Shown here one piece after another: positions 31,679 through 44,010 of a stretch of 64,000 bases of DNA (its first letter is position 1; each line of letters begins with the position of its first letter). The notes under the pieces were generated by a model. That model worked only from the letters and a program-made list of their open reading frames with translations. It was not told where the DNA came from and did no database searches. The position numbers and the translations under genes are program-made. The stretch spans positions 1,674,001 to 1,738,000 of the forward strand of contig NW_026946365.1 of assembly GCF_035222375.1 (NCBI RefSeq). The letters are read 5' to 3'. This DNA is from Podospora pseudocomata. Its lineage: Eukaryota; Ascomycota; Sordariomycetes; Sordariales; Podosporaceae.

Positions 31679-34480
31679 TTGGATTCTATGTTTTGGAATC
31701 AAAGTAGGTCATGTAGACCATAATCACCTGTGGCTCATTGAATACGGCGTGAGGTGGCGCAAAAGGAAGCTGTCTCGGGTGGTCCCTAATACGATGGAGG
31801 CGAAAGTGGCGGCCGCGTATCGAGGGGAGCTTTTGGGGCAAATCTGCAACCGGGCAATTATGTATAACCTCAAGCAACCGACACTCGGGTCAAGTCTCCT
31901 GTTGACCAGAACGCCTTCGATATCAGGCCGCCTGGTGGTGAGGCCTTGGTGACACAAGGCGCAAAGAGCCTCGTGGTGTGTGTTGATATCAAGAATTCGC
32001 CCCTGAAGCAAAAAGGGGCCAAGAGTAAAGAGATGACTAAAAATTAAAGATGGCAAAAGACCAAAGTCAGAATAGAAAGAAACGTAAAAAGGGTGGGAGT
32101 CGTCGCCGGGACAGGGGATATCGATGTAGGTATATCAACAGTCGAATGGGTAGAGGGGTCGCTAGGGTAGGTAGGTAGTGTCCCGCGAGGTGCAAGTGGG
32201 TGGGTGTAAGCTCGCGGACGCGGGTAAGAGGTGGGGGCGTGAGAGCGGAAGCGCTTGCGCTGTCTTGGGTCTACCTTAACTCGACCTGTCCTGGTAAGGC
32301 CGTTCAACGGCTGGTCTTACACGGGTTGCCGAGGAGAGGAACCGGTGAAATAAGATGAGAAGCTCGGGAAGTCGTAATTAGAAGAGAATAGAAGAGAGGC
32401 CCACGGCACAGTTTGATCTTTGAAAGAGAGACGGTGAGAGTTTTCCCCAGACAGCACAGAGGTGTATGTCTAGCTATGCCATTGAAAATCCAGGGCTTCC
32501 TGGACCCTGTTGGACAGGATGGATGGAGAGCCAGGCCGATGTACACTTGTATCTCGAGCTATCTTTGACCTGAGTGGCGTAGACGCCGTCGTCCAGACCT
32601 GCATGCAACCCCTTGGAGGATGTCGGCAAAGTCATGTGGGTTCGTTCTAAATGGACATGGCCGACAAATGGCAGGATTGGGCAGAAAAAAGATGCGAGAG
32701 GGTCCGTTGAGAGAGCTCAGTTGCCAGTCCTGCTGCTGACTCACGAGGGATTGTGGTATTGACTGCAGGCCCGTTGAAAAGAAATGGGTCGAGGCAGCCC
32801 AGCTCTGACGAAGCAATGCATTACATAGAGAGAGGGAGAGAGGTACTTCGTAGGATGGCAAAGTGCCCTGGGGTTGTGTTGCCAGTGGAGTCGCCGGGCC
32901 GGGGCAGGGCAGGGCGAGAAAGGCTCCACTAAAGACGGCCCTCGTTCACCTGAAGACTGCATGTCGCTGGGCAGACTGCGCCGCGATGCGTGCGAGACAG
33001 CCCTGGAAGCTGCATGACCCTAATGCCCTATGAGCGTCTGAAAGGCAGATTTTTCCCTACCATTGGGCACCAGAATCCCAAATACCCCAGTCCCATTCTC
33101 CCAATCCTCTCAATTCTCCTCTCAAGGCCGCATATCTCCTCTCTGCAGACCGACGTGGTTTTTGCCCATCTCATGACCGTTCCTGAACAGAAGCGAGGGA
33201 GAAAATCCTGCAAGTAATATAGCAGTCGTGGACGCTCTTAATGCTCTTAAGACCTGGGATCAGGCCCGAACTCTCCCAAGAGTTGCAAAGGCGGCTGGAG
33301 ACGGGAAACCGTTCGCCGCCACCGGTCTCGAGCGGCGTCGAGCGGGACAAGCGGGAGTTGAGCGGCGTGAGTGGTTGCTATGGTGGGCTTGCGGGGTGTG
33401 GTCCACGGTTCAACGTTTAGCGGTCTATGATCTCGGATAATTGTGGTCGCTAGTGTGAAGTTCAACAGACGGAGAGTGAGGTCCCCAACTTGCGAGTCGT
33501 TGATGGGCCAGCAAGGGTCGCAAACTGGTCGCTGCGTTTCGAACCCGCCAGCCGTCCCAAGACATCAAACCGGGGCTACGTCTGTTCGTCCGAAAGTGCC
33601 TGTCTGTCAGTGTCAGTCTAGCAAATCGGTGTTCTTGATGGCCATCAAACTCCCAACTCTCGCGCATCACCATTCGAGACATCACACCAGCAGGCTGTCA
33701 AAATTCCCAAAATCAGTTGTGTGCTCTCACCTGGTGTAAGACAATCGAGACCCCGCACCACCCATGTCGTCGATCACCAGGGCCCTAGACAGCTCTCCAC
33801 CCACGAGGAAGACGCCACTCTTTCCTCCGACTTCACGTGCTCATACAAACAACCTCGCGTCTCCTGTAGTCAACCGCCATTGCAACACAGATGAACACGA
33901 TGGGGGAGCACAGCATCTGCCAAAATGGAGTGTTCCAGAAGACACAAAATCAACGGATACGAAGAAGAGGAAGACGTGAACCACCCAACCGAGACGCCGT
34001 GGTTTGGCCAGCCGCCGTGCACGTACGTCCCTATTCGTCGCCAAAACTGTGGTTGCCCCGCTATTTATTCTGATTGGCCAGAATACCATCTTTTCCAACC
34101 AATCGTAATTCTACTCTCTTGACTTTCCTGGCTGGACTTTTTCAACGTCCAGCCAAACATTATCACTCATCAATCAAAAAGAAAAAAAATCTTTCCTGAC
34201 TCCTGTTCGAAGTGGAGTTTCACTTATTTACTCCTGGAGTCATGGGGATATCATTCGGCCGTTCTCACGGAATTTGAAAATGACCTGTCCACTTTCTCAT
34301 GTCTCAACTCGGACATACAAGCCCTCTCCGGGATAGCACGCGGTGATGCACAAGATCTCTCTCATTTTCACATCCTTTAGGAGCGGGGTTATTACTCACA
34401 ACTAGTCGGATATCTGTGATAACTGTGATGAGTTGAATTAACACTGCCGGCAGTCGCATTCGCTTTGAAAACGGCACAGC

Positions 34481-34506
34481 CTCCGGGATCTGTTCTGATC
34501 CCGGAG
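34481..34506. other. Perfect 10-bp inverted repeat with 6-base loop
   Basis: CTCCGGGATC at 34481-34490 pairs exactly with GATCCCGGAG at 34497-34506 around TGTTCT. It could form a DNA or RNA hairpin or be a dimeric binding site. Confidence 0.8.
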
Positions 34507-37500
34507 CTGCACTCTCTCCTCCGTGATCGTTGCTCACCAACTCACGACACCGCTCTGTTGACCACAGAAGCTGATATCTCTACACGTGGAAATATGTCAA
34601 TTGTCAATGAACACATAGAATGCCTCGTGGCTTGTAAGCTGCTCTCGATCGATGCAAGGTCCCGCTGTCTGTCTACCACGTAAAACAAGTGACAGTAGGA
34701 TGGTTCCTGCACCACAAATGCACGATATCACCGGGAATCGAGGATGAGATACGTACGGCAGCCTGCCAAGCACGAACTAAACAGTATTGCCCAAACTACA
34801 ATCGGTCAAGCCGGACAGCAACAGCAGCAACAAGCAAGAAACCAACGCACGGCTGCATTCGAGCTTCTGCGGGACAGGCCCAGCTTGGGACCTGTCAAAC
34901 CGACCAAGTTCTGTGGCTGGTGGCAAGAAGGATCTCGTCTGTGCGCTGCCGAGGCCGTTGGATGAAAAAGAATGGTGCGTCCAGCAGTCTGCACTCCGCC
35001 ACAAGCCCCAGGTTGCTGGGACCATCGCGTCCTCCGACCGACACCGATAACCGGACTGTTTGATTTTGGAGAGAGGAGATGAGGCTGGTGACGTGGTCAT
35101 CGAGAACAGCTGTCCATGTCCTTGTCTCTGGCTGCCTCCCAGTTTTGCTCACCGCTGATGGCAACAAGAAGTCTCTTCCAAACGCACGCCGGAGCAAAAG
35201 ACACGCAACTCTTACGACGACGGCATGGCGAAAACTGATGGATGATATGCTTCATATCAGAATATCAAGCCGGTTCTAGCCACAGACGTGCCATTGATGG
35301 AGGCATCTCTGGAACCTGCCGAATGGCATCATCTGCGAATCCCTGCCCGTTCTTTGGTCAGTGGCACCCGCCAAGGAGGGTGCTGGCAGGGGCACCTACC
35401 CGGTCGACAGGGATCCTGGCAGCCTCATTGGCGGGGGTGAATCTGCAATGGACGGGATCTGCATCTTCTTCAGGAGTCCTCATCAGTAACGTGATGTCGA
35501 AGTGGTGTGAAGCTATCGCTGATATCTTCACCTTTTCAAACTCGATTGCCCTTCAGGATTCACTCCTGCAGCAGAGGATAGCATTGGTGCAGCGAGCTGC
35601 ATATTGTTGGTCCCTCCATGCGACCAACGCTACGGGGCAACTTGATATGATCCTATCAACTTGTGATTCCTCCCGCTTGCCAAAACTTGAACAGCGAGTC
35701 GGCCACCGTCGTTGGCAGAGGCAGATACCGACTGCTTGGGTCAAATCATCCAACAATGAGACCCAGGATAGCATATAGCGCCCCAGGTCTTCGCCAGCCA
35801 CAACCAGCAACCCGGGACGTCATGTGCCTTTTCTGTCGCCAGTCATATCAAGGGCCGAGTCTTGTTCTCTTTCCAGTTGACCAGTAACTCGTGCTTCTCC
35901 AATCCAGTCATCATCGTCATGGCTTGCATACTCCAGACAATCCACCGATCTACAAACTCAGCTGGACAGGCTCATCATCCTCCCTCCTCTGATGAGTTGT
36001 CAGAAGGACAATAGCTTTATCCAAGCCAGAAAGATATCAACAAAATCCTGAATGGAATTTCTCACGTGGGCTGATCCGGATCTAGTGATCCTTCACCCCC
36101 TCCTCTTTGGACTGTCATCTTTTCCGGGCCGCCGCGCTTAATTCTCCCCTCCACACACCAACCCTTAGCAGTCTCTTGCCCAACGACACCGTCAACTGGT
36201 TCATGTCTCACCCCTCAAGGCCGAAAGCCTAGCGGCGGTCCTTACCTTGACCCATTCCCTTCCCGCTAGGAAAAGAAACGGCCTTGGTCATAGTCCCTAG
36301 CGGGGCATAGTCGACCGATTTCCTGGGACTTGGACAATTCCTACACTCTCAATGGCCAGCCTCCAGCGGCGCGGACTGCTCTCTCCTTTTTTTGATGCGT
36401 TCCCCGCAATGTTAGCCAGATTTCCTCTCCGTACTATACTCGTATTCTCCATCGGCTGCCGGAATGTAGCCTCTTGCTCATACTTAGGTTGACTAGGGAG
36501 AATGACTGTTTACAACGTGCACTAGGAAAATGGCGCTTGTCCCGTCCCTTTTGCGAGCCCAGGCTTCCCTTTCTTGGCTTCGCTGAAAAACAAAAGGCGG
36601 CCGCTGTGCCGCCGGCTAGCTTGGGACAAGGCTGGCTGAGTGCTCGAGTGAGAGAAGGATGGAGGGGTCAAAGTTGACCAATTCCTACGGTTTAAACATC
36701 TGGTTTAGGGGAGTTTGTCTGGGGATAAGAAGCAATGTCAGCCAGCCAGGATATCAAGCCGTCGACGTCAGGGCCGGTAGACAACTGTCCATTCATCAAT
36801 GGAGAGACGGCTTTGTAAAGAGAGCTGATACTCTATCATCGAGGGGGTGGGCTGTACCCCATCGGTATACAGGTGAGGCTGTTCTTGGGTGGGGGTTCAA
36901 GGAGGAATTGGTTGCCGGATTGGGGACTGTGGTTACTGCTTTGGGAGGGGGGGAAGGGGAAGGAGGGGGATGATATCATGAGGGGTGGTATTGATGGCTG
37001 CTCAGCTGTGGGGGATATCAGTAGTTGTGTCTCGAGTGAGAGGTGGCTTTTCTCAGCTTCAGCCTCGCCCCTATGCCAGTCTTTTATCAGGCGGTGATGG
37101 CATCCTTGCACTCATGCCTACCCACGCTCATAGAGGCGCTTCCCTTTTCTGATGGTCTCTCGTAGCCAGCAAAGGCTGCCTCAGTCGTCCGCCCCCAACT
37201 CTCACTACAACTAGACTTCAGCCATCCACTCTCATACTATAAAGCTTGAACCTGGAATCATATGCTTACAAAGATTTCATCTCACATCATCATCTTATAC
37301 ACACTTCACCCATCTCCAAGTACACCCTCCTTCCCTATACCACCCCGCCAACTCCCTAACCATCCTAGCCAACTCTTACTTTACACCAAACTACAGAAAC
37401 CAGATATGCAACCTGCTTACCCTAAAGCCTGAATCCCCCGCTGCATCACCACGGCAACATCAAGGCAAGACATACCTACCGTCCTCAAGATGACATGCAT

Positions 37501-39125
37501 GAGCAGAACGACCCACAAAGTCAGAACCGAATCGGGGGGTTTTGAAGCTAGATTCACTTCAAGGCATATTTTGCTTTACGACTGCCATCGTCCCGTCTCA
37601 TGCAAGTCATTTCTCATCATCGCAAGTGCGAGAATGGCAAAGTCCGATATTCTATGCAGCCAAGACGTGTGATTATGGGAGGATCTTGTCAAAAGACTTG
37701 GAACAAGCAGACTGGAAGGAGGTATGGCTTCGGCGGAAAACTCGATGTAATCTGAAGCCGAGGGGTGGAAGGGGGGGATGAAGTTGGAAAGGGGCGGTTG
37801 GCGAGGAGTGGAAGTCTCACATGACGGTACCAGCCAGTGAGGACAAAGCTTCCTTTTTTTTTTTTTTTTTGTGTTTTTTTGGGACAGATTTAGAGTCAGG
37901 TTCGACAACACATAATGAAAGAATATGGGCATCGAATATTGACATCGGAGCCGGGACCAGTCTCTTAGTATTTGATCTCATAACAAGCCTATCCTGGATG
38001 CATGATCTTGACTGTAGTCGCCAATATCAATACCAACACTACTATTCCAACAGCAAAACTATATCCTCTCCTGAGATAGAAAAAAGGGGGCTCCTAGAAG
38101 CGATGCTAGGAAACTTTGTCCAAAATGACGCGTAGACACCTGTGGCTTGACCTGTCAATGGCAGCGACGCGAATTTTGATCAATACCACGACGTCATTCT
38201 AGGCTGGAAGGTCCATAAGGGCGACAGCTACGTTATGTAGCCTCGAATTCTTATCGAAATTTGAGGGGGATGGTTAAGAAACACACCGGATACCTGCAAC
38301 ACGATTTTCGTCTTCTCCATCGTCCCTCGATAATCTCTCCGGACTGGTGAAAGCATGAAATCCATCAATCTGTCGCAACAATATGTTCATCGCCTGGTAT
38401 CCATCTAGTTATTCTTCTCTCGTACTTGCCCTCCTCGACTAAATTCTCGTCATACTCCAGGGCAAGATCTGATTTCATCAAAATCGCTACCTGATACTCC
38501 ATATTCCACTATCCTTCCAGAAGCTTGACGATCGTGACAGCATGAAATCAATATTTCTCAACATGACCAAGCGATTGTGTTTGGAAAGTCCTGAAACCGT
38601 ATATAAAGCCCAGATATTAAGTGTCTACCTATCCTTGGAACATATTTCTCAGAAAGATACTCCTCTTGGATTAGTCTACCATGTCCACCACAGGCTGGCC
38701 GTTGAGATATGCTGTGTTTCAGAACTACCCAACCTCTGTCATGGTGCTAGATCAACTAGCGGGGATCTATTTGTTCCATTGAATTCTTGAAGATCCACTG
38801 AATTCTTATATCTACAATACCGCTGCAACTAATGGCGATCGTATTCTGATTAGAGCTGCAGTCTTTTTAAGCCCGAGGCATGTTTCTTAACTGTGCAAGG
38901 CCACTGAGCAGCCTCGGAGTCTACCTGAGCTACCCATCCGACAAGACATGGACCCTGGACAGTGTGAGGGTACATTCGCCAGTACTTGAGGCAAACCAGG
39001 GCTTTGTCAAATGAACATTAATGCTAGAGTGGAAGTTGCCGGACTCATCTTCAAAGACAATCACCGGGCTAACCTCCCCTGCGTCAGCTCAGCTTGTTTA
39101 GAATGTCCTTCTCGGGCAATGCTTC

Positions 39126-39189
39126 ATTTATGTAGGTTATGCACCGATCGTCTGCTTTTGTGTAGGTTGTGCGCCGATCGTCTTCATTT
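39126..39189 (+). repeat. 30-bp direct duplication
   Basis: Two copies of TGTAGGTTRTGCRCCGATCG begin at 39131 and 39161, 30 bp apart, and differ only by A/G transitions in the core. The change from G to A in one copy is RIP-like, but the unit is far shorter than RIP normally needs. Confidence 0.8.
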
Positions 39190-40508
39190 GACCAAACCTG
39201 CAAATGGCCTTTCGAGCCTGACCTCACTTCCACATGACGCTACCCCGATATAGCCTCAGTAGTCTTTGGCAGAAGAGGGCCCTTGATTTTCTTTCGAGTT
39301 CTGTGTCATATCAGCTGAAACGTCACCTAAATTGACACCATCTCCACTGTTTGCACTTCATGTAAACAGGAACTTCCGATCACCTCACCCTGTTGTAGAC
39401 ACAATTGTAAGCATGCATGAACTTGCCCTGCTCCATCAAAACACCCCACGGCCATCCCAAGCTCCAAGATCCAACATATTTTTCAGTGGTCTTTATACCT
39501 ACTCTGTCAGTCTTTAGATATTACTCTGAAAACTGTAAAGGGGTCATCTCGCCTCCTTCACCACTAGAGCCGATCCACATTATCATCCGCTATAATGTGG
39601 AAATATTCCGTCAAACATAGCTGATAGCATCATAACTTGGAAGCTGAGCATCAGCTTACATACATGTCGTCTTCACGAATTCACGTGTTGTGATAGACCG
39701 GTCTGGGCAGATCGTTGAATCAATTTCCCTTGGATCCAAAGTAAATACCCCGGCGCCCGCAAGAAGCCAGGCATTGCGATGAGTCGACTTCCTGGAAGCC
39801 AACTCCATCTTCCAACAGTTCTGTCCCTGCCCTGTCGTGGTGTACCTTGTTGTCTGTCGAGCGGTGGTTTATCGTCGTTTTCACTTCTCAACCGGATTTT
39901 TCTCAGCTGTAATGGCTTCATATGGTCGAGGGTTTCTCTACCATTGATGGTTGATGTTCTTCGGCTTTGGGAGCACAGATTGCGTTGATCAGCGTTGTCT
40001 CTGCGCCGAACTAAAATGTGTTGGTCACTCACCCATTGTGATGTTGTTTGGGCTTTTGCACTGCACTGCTCGGTGGTGCCTGCCCGCTCTGGGTACGCGG
40101 CTCTGAGAGCAATTTAAGTCTTTGTGTCCATGTCGTCTCACGCAGGTGCAATCAGAAGCTGGCGAGGAAGAAAAGGGCAATGATGATGGGGCCCAAGGCT
40201 CCTTTCACTTTCTTTACACATCACTTGCCTCAAGCTGCCGGAAGTGCACGGTAATCATGTCAAGATTATCTTCAGGAAACATGCTTACCTTATGGATATT
40301 ATCAATGATCATTAAGCTACACTACCTCGATAACACAAACAACCGCACTGGCATAAACTACTGTGTGTCAACATAGTCCCATCGGATTTTCATTATGGCC
40401 CTAAAATGATGTCTAAGCAGGCTAGCTGGACTTACAACCAGGGAAATGTTATTATATCCATACAATCAAATACATCTCCAAGCTAGCCACATGGCATACC
40501 TTCTCCAT

Positions 40509-41198
40509 ACCCGTTAACCAATAATAGGTACGGGCCTTAGAAGGACAGAAACACATCCCGAGAAACAGGCAAGGCCTCTGTAAAAAACTCACATGCCCAT
40601 TCATTGTCCAAGAAGACCATGTCGACATGTAAACAGCCTGGTTCATATTAAGGACACAATATACCTGTCAGTTACACATCCCCAAACTAAGGTCATGCCC
40701 AAACTTACGATTTCCAACCCTTCCCAAGAACATCACGACCCTCAAGAGAATAATTCCACACCTGTGTCTACAAAGCTAGGCTATACTCAAGATGTAAACA
40801 TGTCTACCTGATGTCCAATGACGCCTTGATCCCCTCCTCGCAGGCCTTCAAGTTGTCCAATAAGGCCTGTCAAGTATTGAAGTAGGCCTTAAACACGTTA
40901 CTACATGCATCCTTGAGATAGAGACACGCGTAAGCTTGCTATCTAAATGCCTATCAACCGATCAATGAGGCCTTTGAAACTTCTGAATAGGCCTTATGAG
41001 ATAGTTCAGATACCTTCAAGGATTGTTCATATGCATCAGAAGAAAATTCACATCTGTTAAAAGATAGTTAGTATCCATCAAAAAACAGTGTGTATGCCTT
41101 GAAGAATACTCGACAGGCCTTCAGAGATAGCCGATATGCCTCGGAAGATAGTCAAAAGGTATTGATAATATCTGAATAGGCCTATTGTTCAAGATTGA
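40509..41198. repeat. Highly diverged 21-bp phased tandem array
   Basis: From 40800 to 41198 nineteen consecutive 21-bp units follow each other with no insertion or deletion. Every unit starts with A, and the consensus is close to ATGCCTTNNGAGATAGTNNAT; about half begin AGGCCT or ATGCCT. The same register holds weakly back to 40695. A second block, 40509-40676, has the same period shifted by 3 bp. Stops occur in each frame examined, so it is not coding now. Confidence 0.75.
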
Positions 41199-41361
41199 AG
41201 CTGTATAAACAGAACATTTACGGCTGTCGGTTCAACCAAGTGGGCCTTTTGAAGTTCAAGCGATACGTACATTTTAGATCTTGAGGCATGCTGAACCTGT
41301 CACAAGCATAACTTGTGTTCGTCATGCGAAGAGGCATCGGAAAAATCACAACATATTTTAC

Positions 41362-41433
41362 ATCACAAGTCCCAGCACAAGTCCTAGCACAAGTTATAGC
41401 ACAAGTCACAACATAAGTCACAGCATAGGGCAC
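41362..41433. repeat. 12-bp tandem array, six units
   Basis: Units start at 41362, 41374, 41386, 41398, 41410 and 41422, with consensus AGCACAAGTCAC. The last two units are more degenerate. Confidence 0.85.
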
Positions 41434-41699
41434 AAAAGTTGATCAGAAACTCTTTATTTCCGTCTAATCCTGGTAACATGCTCCTCCTCAGACCATGACC
41501 GATCCCGATGTCCTTGACTAAAAGTACAGAAAAACGGGCGCCGTCGTCCTCAACAACGGCGATGTGGAAGTTGCTCGATCGGAAAACTGATGCAAATTTG
41601 AAAAAGAGAAAAAAAAAAACATAAAGGTATTGTCATTAGCTAGAATCCGTCCAACTCCGTTCCCAAGCCACTTTTTCATTCCCAGTCATTGCGAGTCGT

Positions 41700-44010
41700 T
41701 TAGTCAACCTCCTCCATGGCGTTGTCGCTGGTCTCAGCAGCGGCAACACCGGCATCGGCGGCGGGAGCATCGGCAGCAGCCTCGGGCTCCTCGTCGAGGT
41801 TCAGGCCGAGAGCGACAAGCTTGTGGATGCGCTCAGCGAAGCCAGCGGGCTCCTCAATGGTGAAGCCAGAGACCAAGAGGGAGGTCTCGAAGAGGAGCTG
41901 AACGATGGACTTGACGGTCTTGTCGTTCTCGCCGTCGGCCTCAACCTTCTGCTTGAGTTCCTTGATGATGGGGCTCTTGGGGGAGATCTCGAAGGTCTTC
42001 TTGGAGGACATGTAGCTGCTCATGGAGGTGTCACGGAGAGCCTGGGCCTTCATGATACGCTCCATGTTGGCAGACCAGCCGAACTGGCCAGTGCGGATGG
42101 CGCAAGGAGCGCCGACCAACTTGTGGGAGACAACAACCTTCTCGACCTTGTCGCCGAGAACGTTCTTGAGAGCCTTGGCGAGACCGTCGTACTCCTTCTC
42201 CTCAGCCTCACGCTGCTTCTTCTCCTCCTCGGTCTCCTCGAGCTCGAAGTCCTTGGTGATGTCGACAAGCTTCTTGCCCTCGAACTCCTTGAGCTGAGTC
42301 ATGGCGTACTCATCAATGGGGTCAACAAGGAAGAGAACCTCGAAGCCCTTCTCCTTGAGAGAGTCAAGGAAGGGAGACTTGGAGACAGCCTTGATGGACT
42401 CGCCAGTGATGTAGTACATGTTCTTCTGGTGCTCGGGCATGCGCGTGACATAGTCGGAGAGGGAGGTCTGCTCATCGCCAGACTTGGTGGAGTTGAAGCG
42501 GAGGAGCTTGGCGAGGGTGTTGCGGTTCTGGGAGTCCTCGTGGATGCCGAGCTTGATGTTCTTGGAGAAGGCAGTGTAGAACTTGTCGAACTGCTCCTTG
42601 TCCTCGGCGATCTCAGTGAAGAGCTCGAGGGCCTTCTTGACAATGTTCTTCTGTAGTGGTTGTTAGCCATCTGGGGCGGGGAGGGGGGGGAAATTGCAGA
42701 AAGAAAAAAAGAGATTTTCTTTTTTCCTCTCTTTTTTTTCCTTTTCTGAAAAGTAGGGGTAATCAGTATGCTTGAAAAACTTACACGAATAACCTTCATG
42801 ATCTTGTTTTGCTGAAGAGTCTCACGAGAAAGGTTGAGGGGAAGGTCCTCAGAGTCGACGACACCCTTGACGAAGCTGAGCCACTCAGGAATGAGGTCAG
42901 TGGCATCGTCAGTGATGAAAACACGGCGGACGTAGAGCTTGATGTTGTTCTTGGTCTTCTTGGTCTCGAAGAGGTCGAAAGGAGCGCGCTTGGGCACAAA
43001 GAGGATGGCCTTGAACTCAAGCTGACCCTCAACAGAGAAGTGCTTGACGGCGAGGTGGTCCTCCCAGTCGTTGGAGAGAGACTTGTAGAAGGCGGCATAC
43101 TCCTCCTGAGTGATATCCTGGGGGTTGCGAGTCCAGATGGGCTTCTGCTTGCTGAAAAAAGGAAAAAAAGAAAAGTCAGAAAAAACACCTTCATAATTTG
43201 GTTGGGAAAGCGGGAATCTTACTTGAGCTCCTCCTCCTCAGTCTTGACCTCCTTGACCTTCTTGGTCTTGGGCTTCTTCTCCTTGTCCTCCTCATCGTCC
43301 TCGACCTCCTCGATCTTGGGCTTCTTGTCGTCACCCTCCTCGACGGTCTCGGCCTCCTCATCGGGGACCTCGACCTCGGTCTCCTTCTGAACGTGGAGGT
43401 AGATGGGGTAAGAGATGAACTCAGAGTGCTTCTTGATCACCTCCTTGATCTTGGACTCATTGAGGTAATCAGTCTGCTCATCCTTGAGGTGGAGGATGAT
43501 CTTGGTGCCGCGGCCAATGGAGGGGCCGTTGTCGGGGGAGATGTTGAAAGTGCCACCGGCGCTGGACTCCCAGATGTACTGCTCGTCATCATTGTTCTTG
43601 GAGACAACGGTGACTCTGTCGGCAACGAGGTAGGCAGAGTAGAAACCGACACCGAACTGACCGATCATGGAAATATCAGCGCCAGCGGTGAGAGCCTCCA
43701 TGAACTGCTTGGTGCCGGAGCGGGCAATGGTGCCAAGGTTGTTGACGAGGTCAGCCTTGGTCATACCGATACCGGTATCCTGGATGGTCAGAGTCTTGTT
43801 CTCCTTGTCGGGGATGATGTCGATGCGGAGATCCTTGCCAGTGTCCAACTTGCTGGGGTCGGACAGAGACTCATAGCGGATCTTGTCGAGGGCATCGGAG
43901 GCGTTGGAGACAAGTTCTCTGAGGAAGATCTCCTTGTTGGAGTAGACTGTGTTGATGATGAGGGAGAGAAGCTGAGAGATCTCAGCCTGGAACTCGAAAG
44001 TCTCAGCCAT
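41700..44010 (-). CDS. hsp90: Heat shock protein HSP90, cytosolic
   Basis: Exons 44010-43223, 43151-42785 and 42650-41700 give 2106 nt and 701 residues, the normal fungal length. Introns are 71 bp (GTAAGA...TTTCAG) and 134 bp (GTAAGT...CTACAG). The N-terminal GHKL ATPase domain is intact, with [29 protein letters not shown] and [17 protein letters not shown]. The charged linker (residues about 215-262) is rich in Glu and Lys and is cut by intron 1. The middle domain follows ([27 protein letters not shown]), then the dimerisation domain and the terminal MEEVD that docks TPR co-chaperones. It is an ATP-dependent chaperone for kinases, receptors and, in related fungi, NLR-type proteins. Open frame upstream of 44010 is 5' leader; MAETFEF is the conserved start. 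Confidence 0.98.

Larger units (their letters stand above)
31679..40508. other. About 8.8 kb with no recognisable gene
   Basis: No frame longer than 178 codons occurs, and none shows a domain, signal peptide or convincing splice structure. The left 1-2 kb presumably hold the promoter of the methyltransferase-like gene. CCAAT-like words occur at 34072 (GATTGGCC) and 34098 (AACCAATCG). An inverted pair GGCTGGAC/GTCCAGCC lies at 34130-34154. CCTAGCGG recurs in both orientations at 36231-36306. The right 3 kb contain many short degenerate repeats. Confidence 0.5.

Noticed and set aside
33530-33560. tRNA-like GGTTCGAA loop on the minus strand
   Set aside because: The flanking bases do not form the T-arm stem and no acceptor or anticodon arm is present.
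35242-35778. 178-codon plus-strand open frame in the gene desert
   Set aside because: Longest frame there, but it resembles no known family and lacks consistent splice sites.
41218-41433. 71-codon minus-strand frame with TCA/TCAR repeats
   Set aside because: The repeats are just the 12-bp array read in frame. Nothing else supports a gene.
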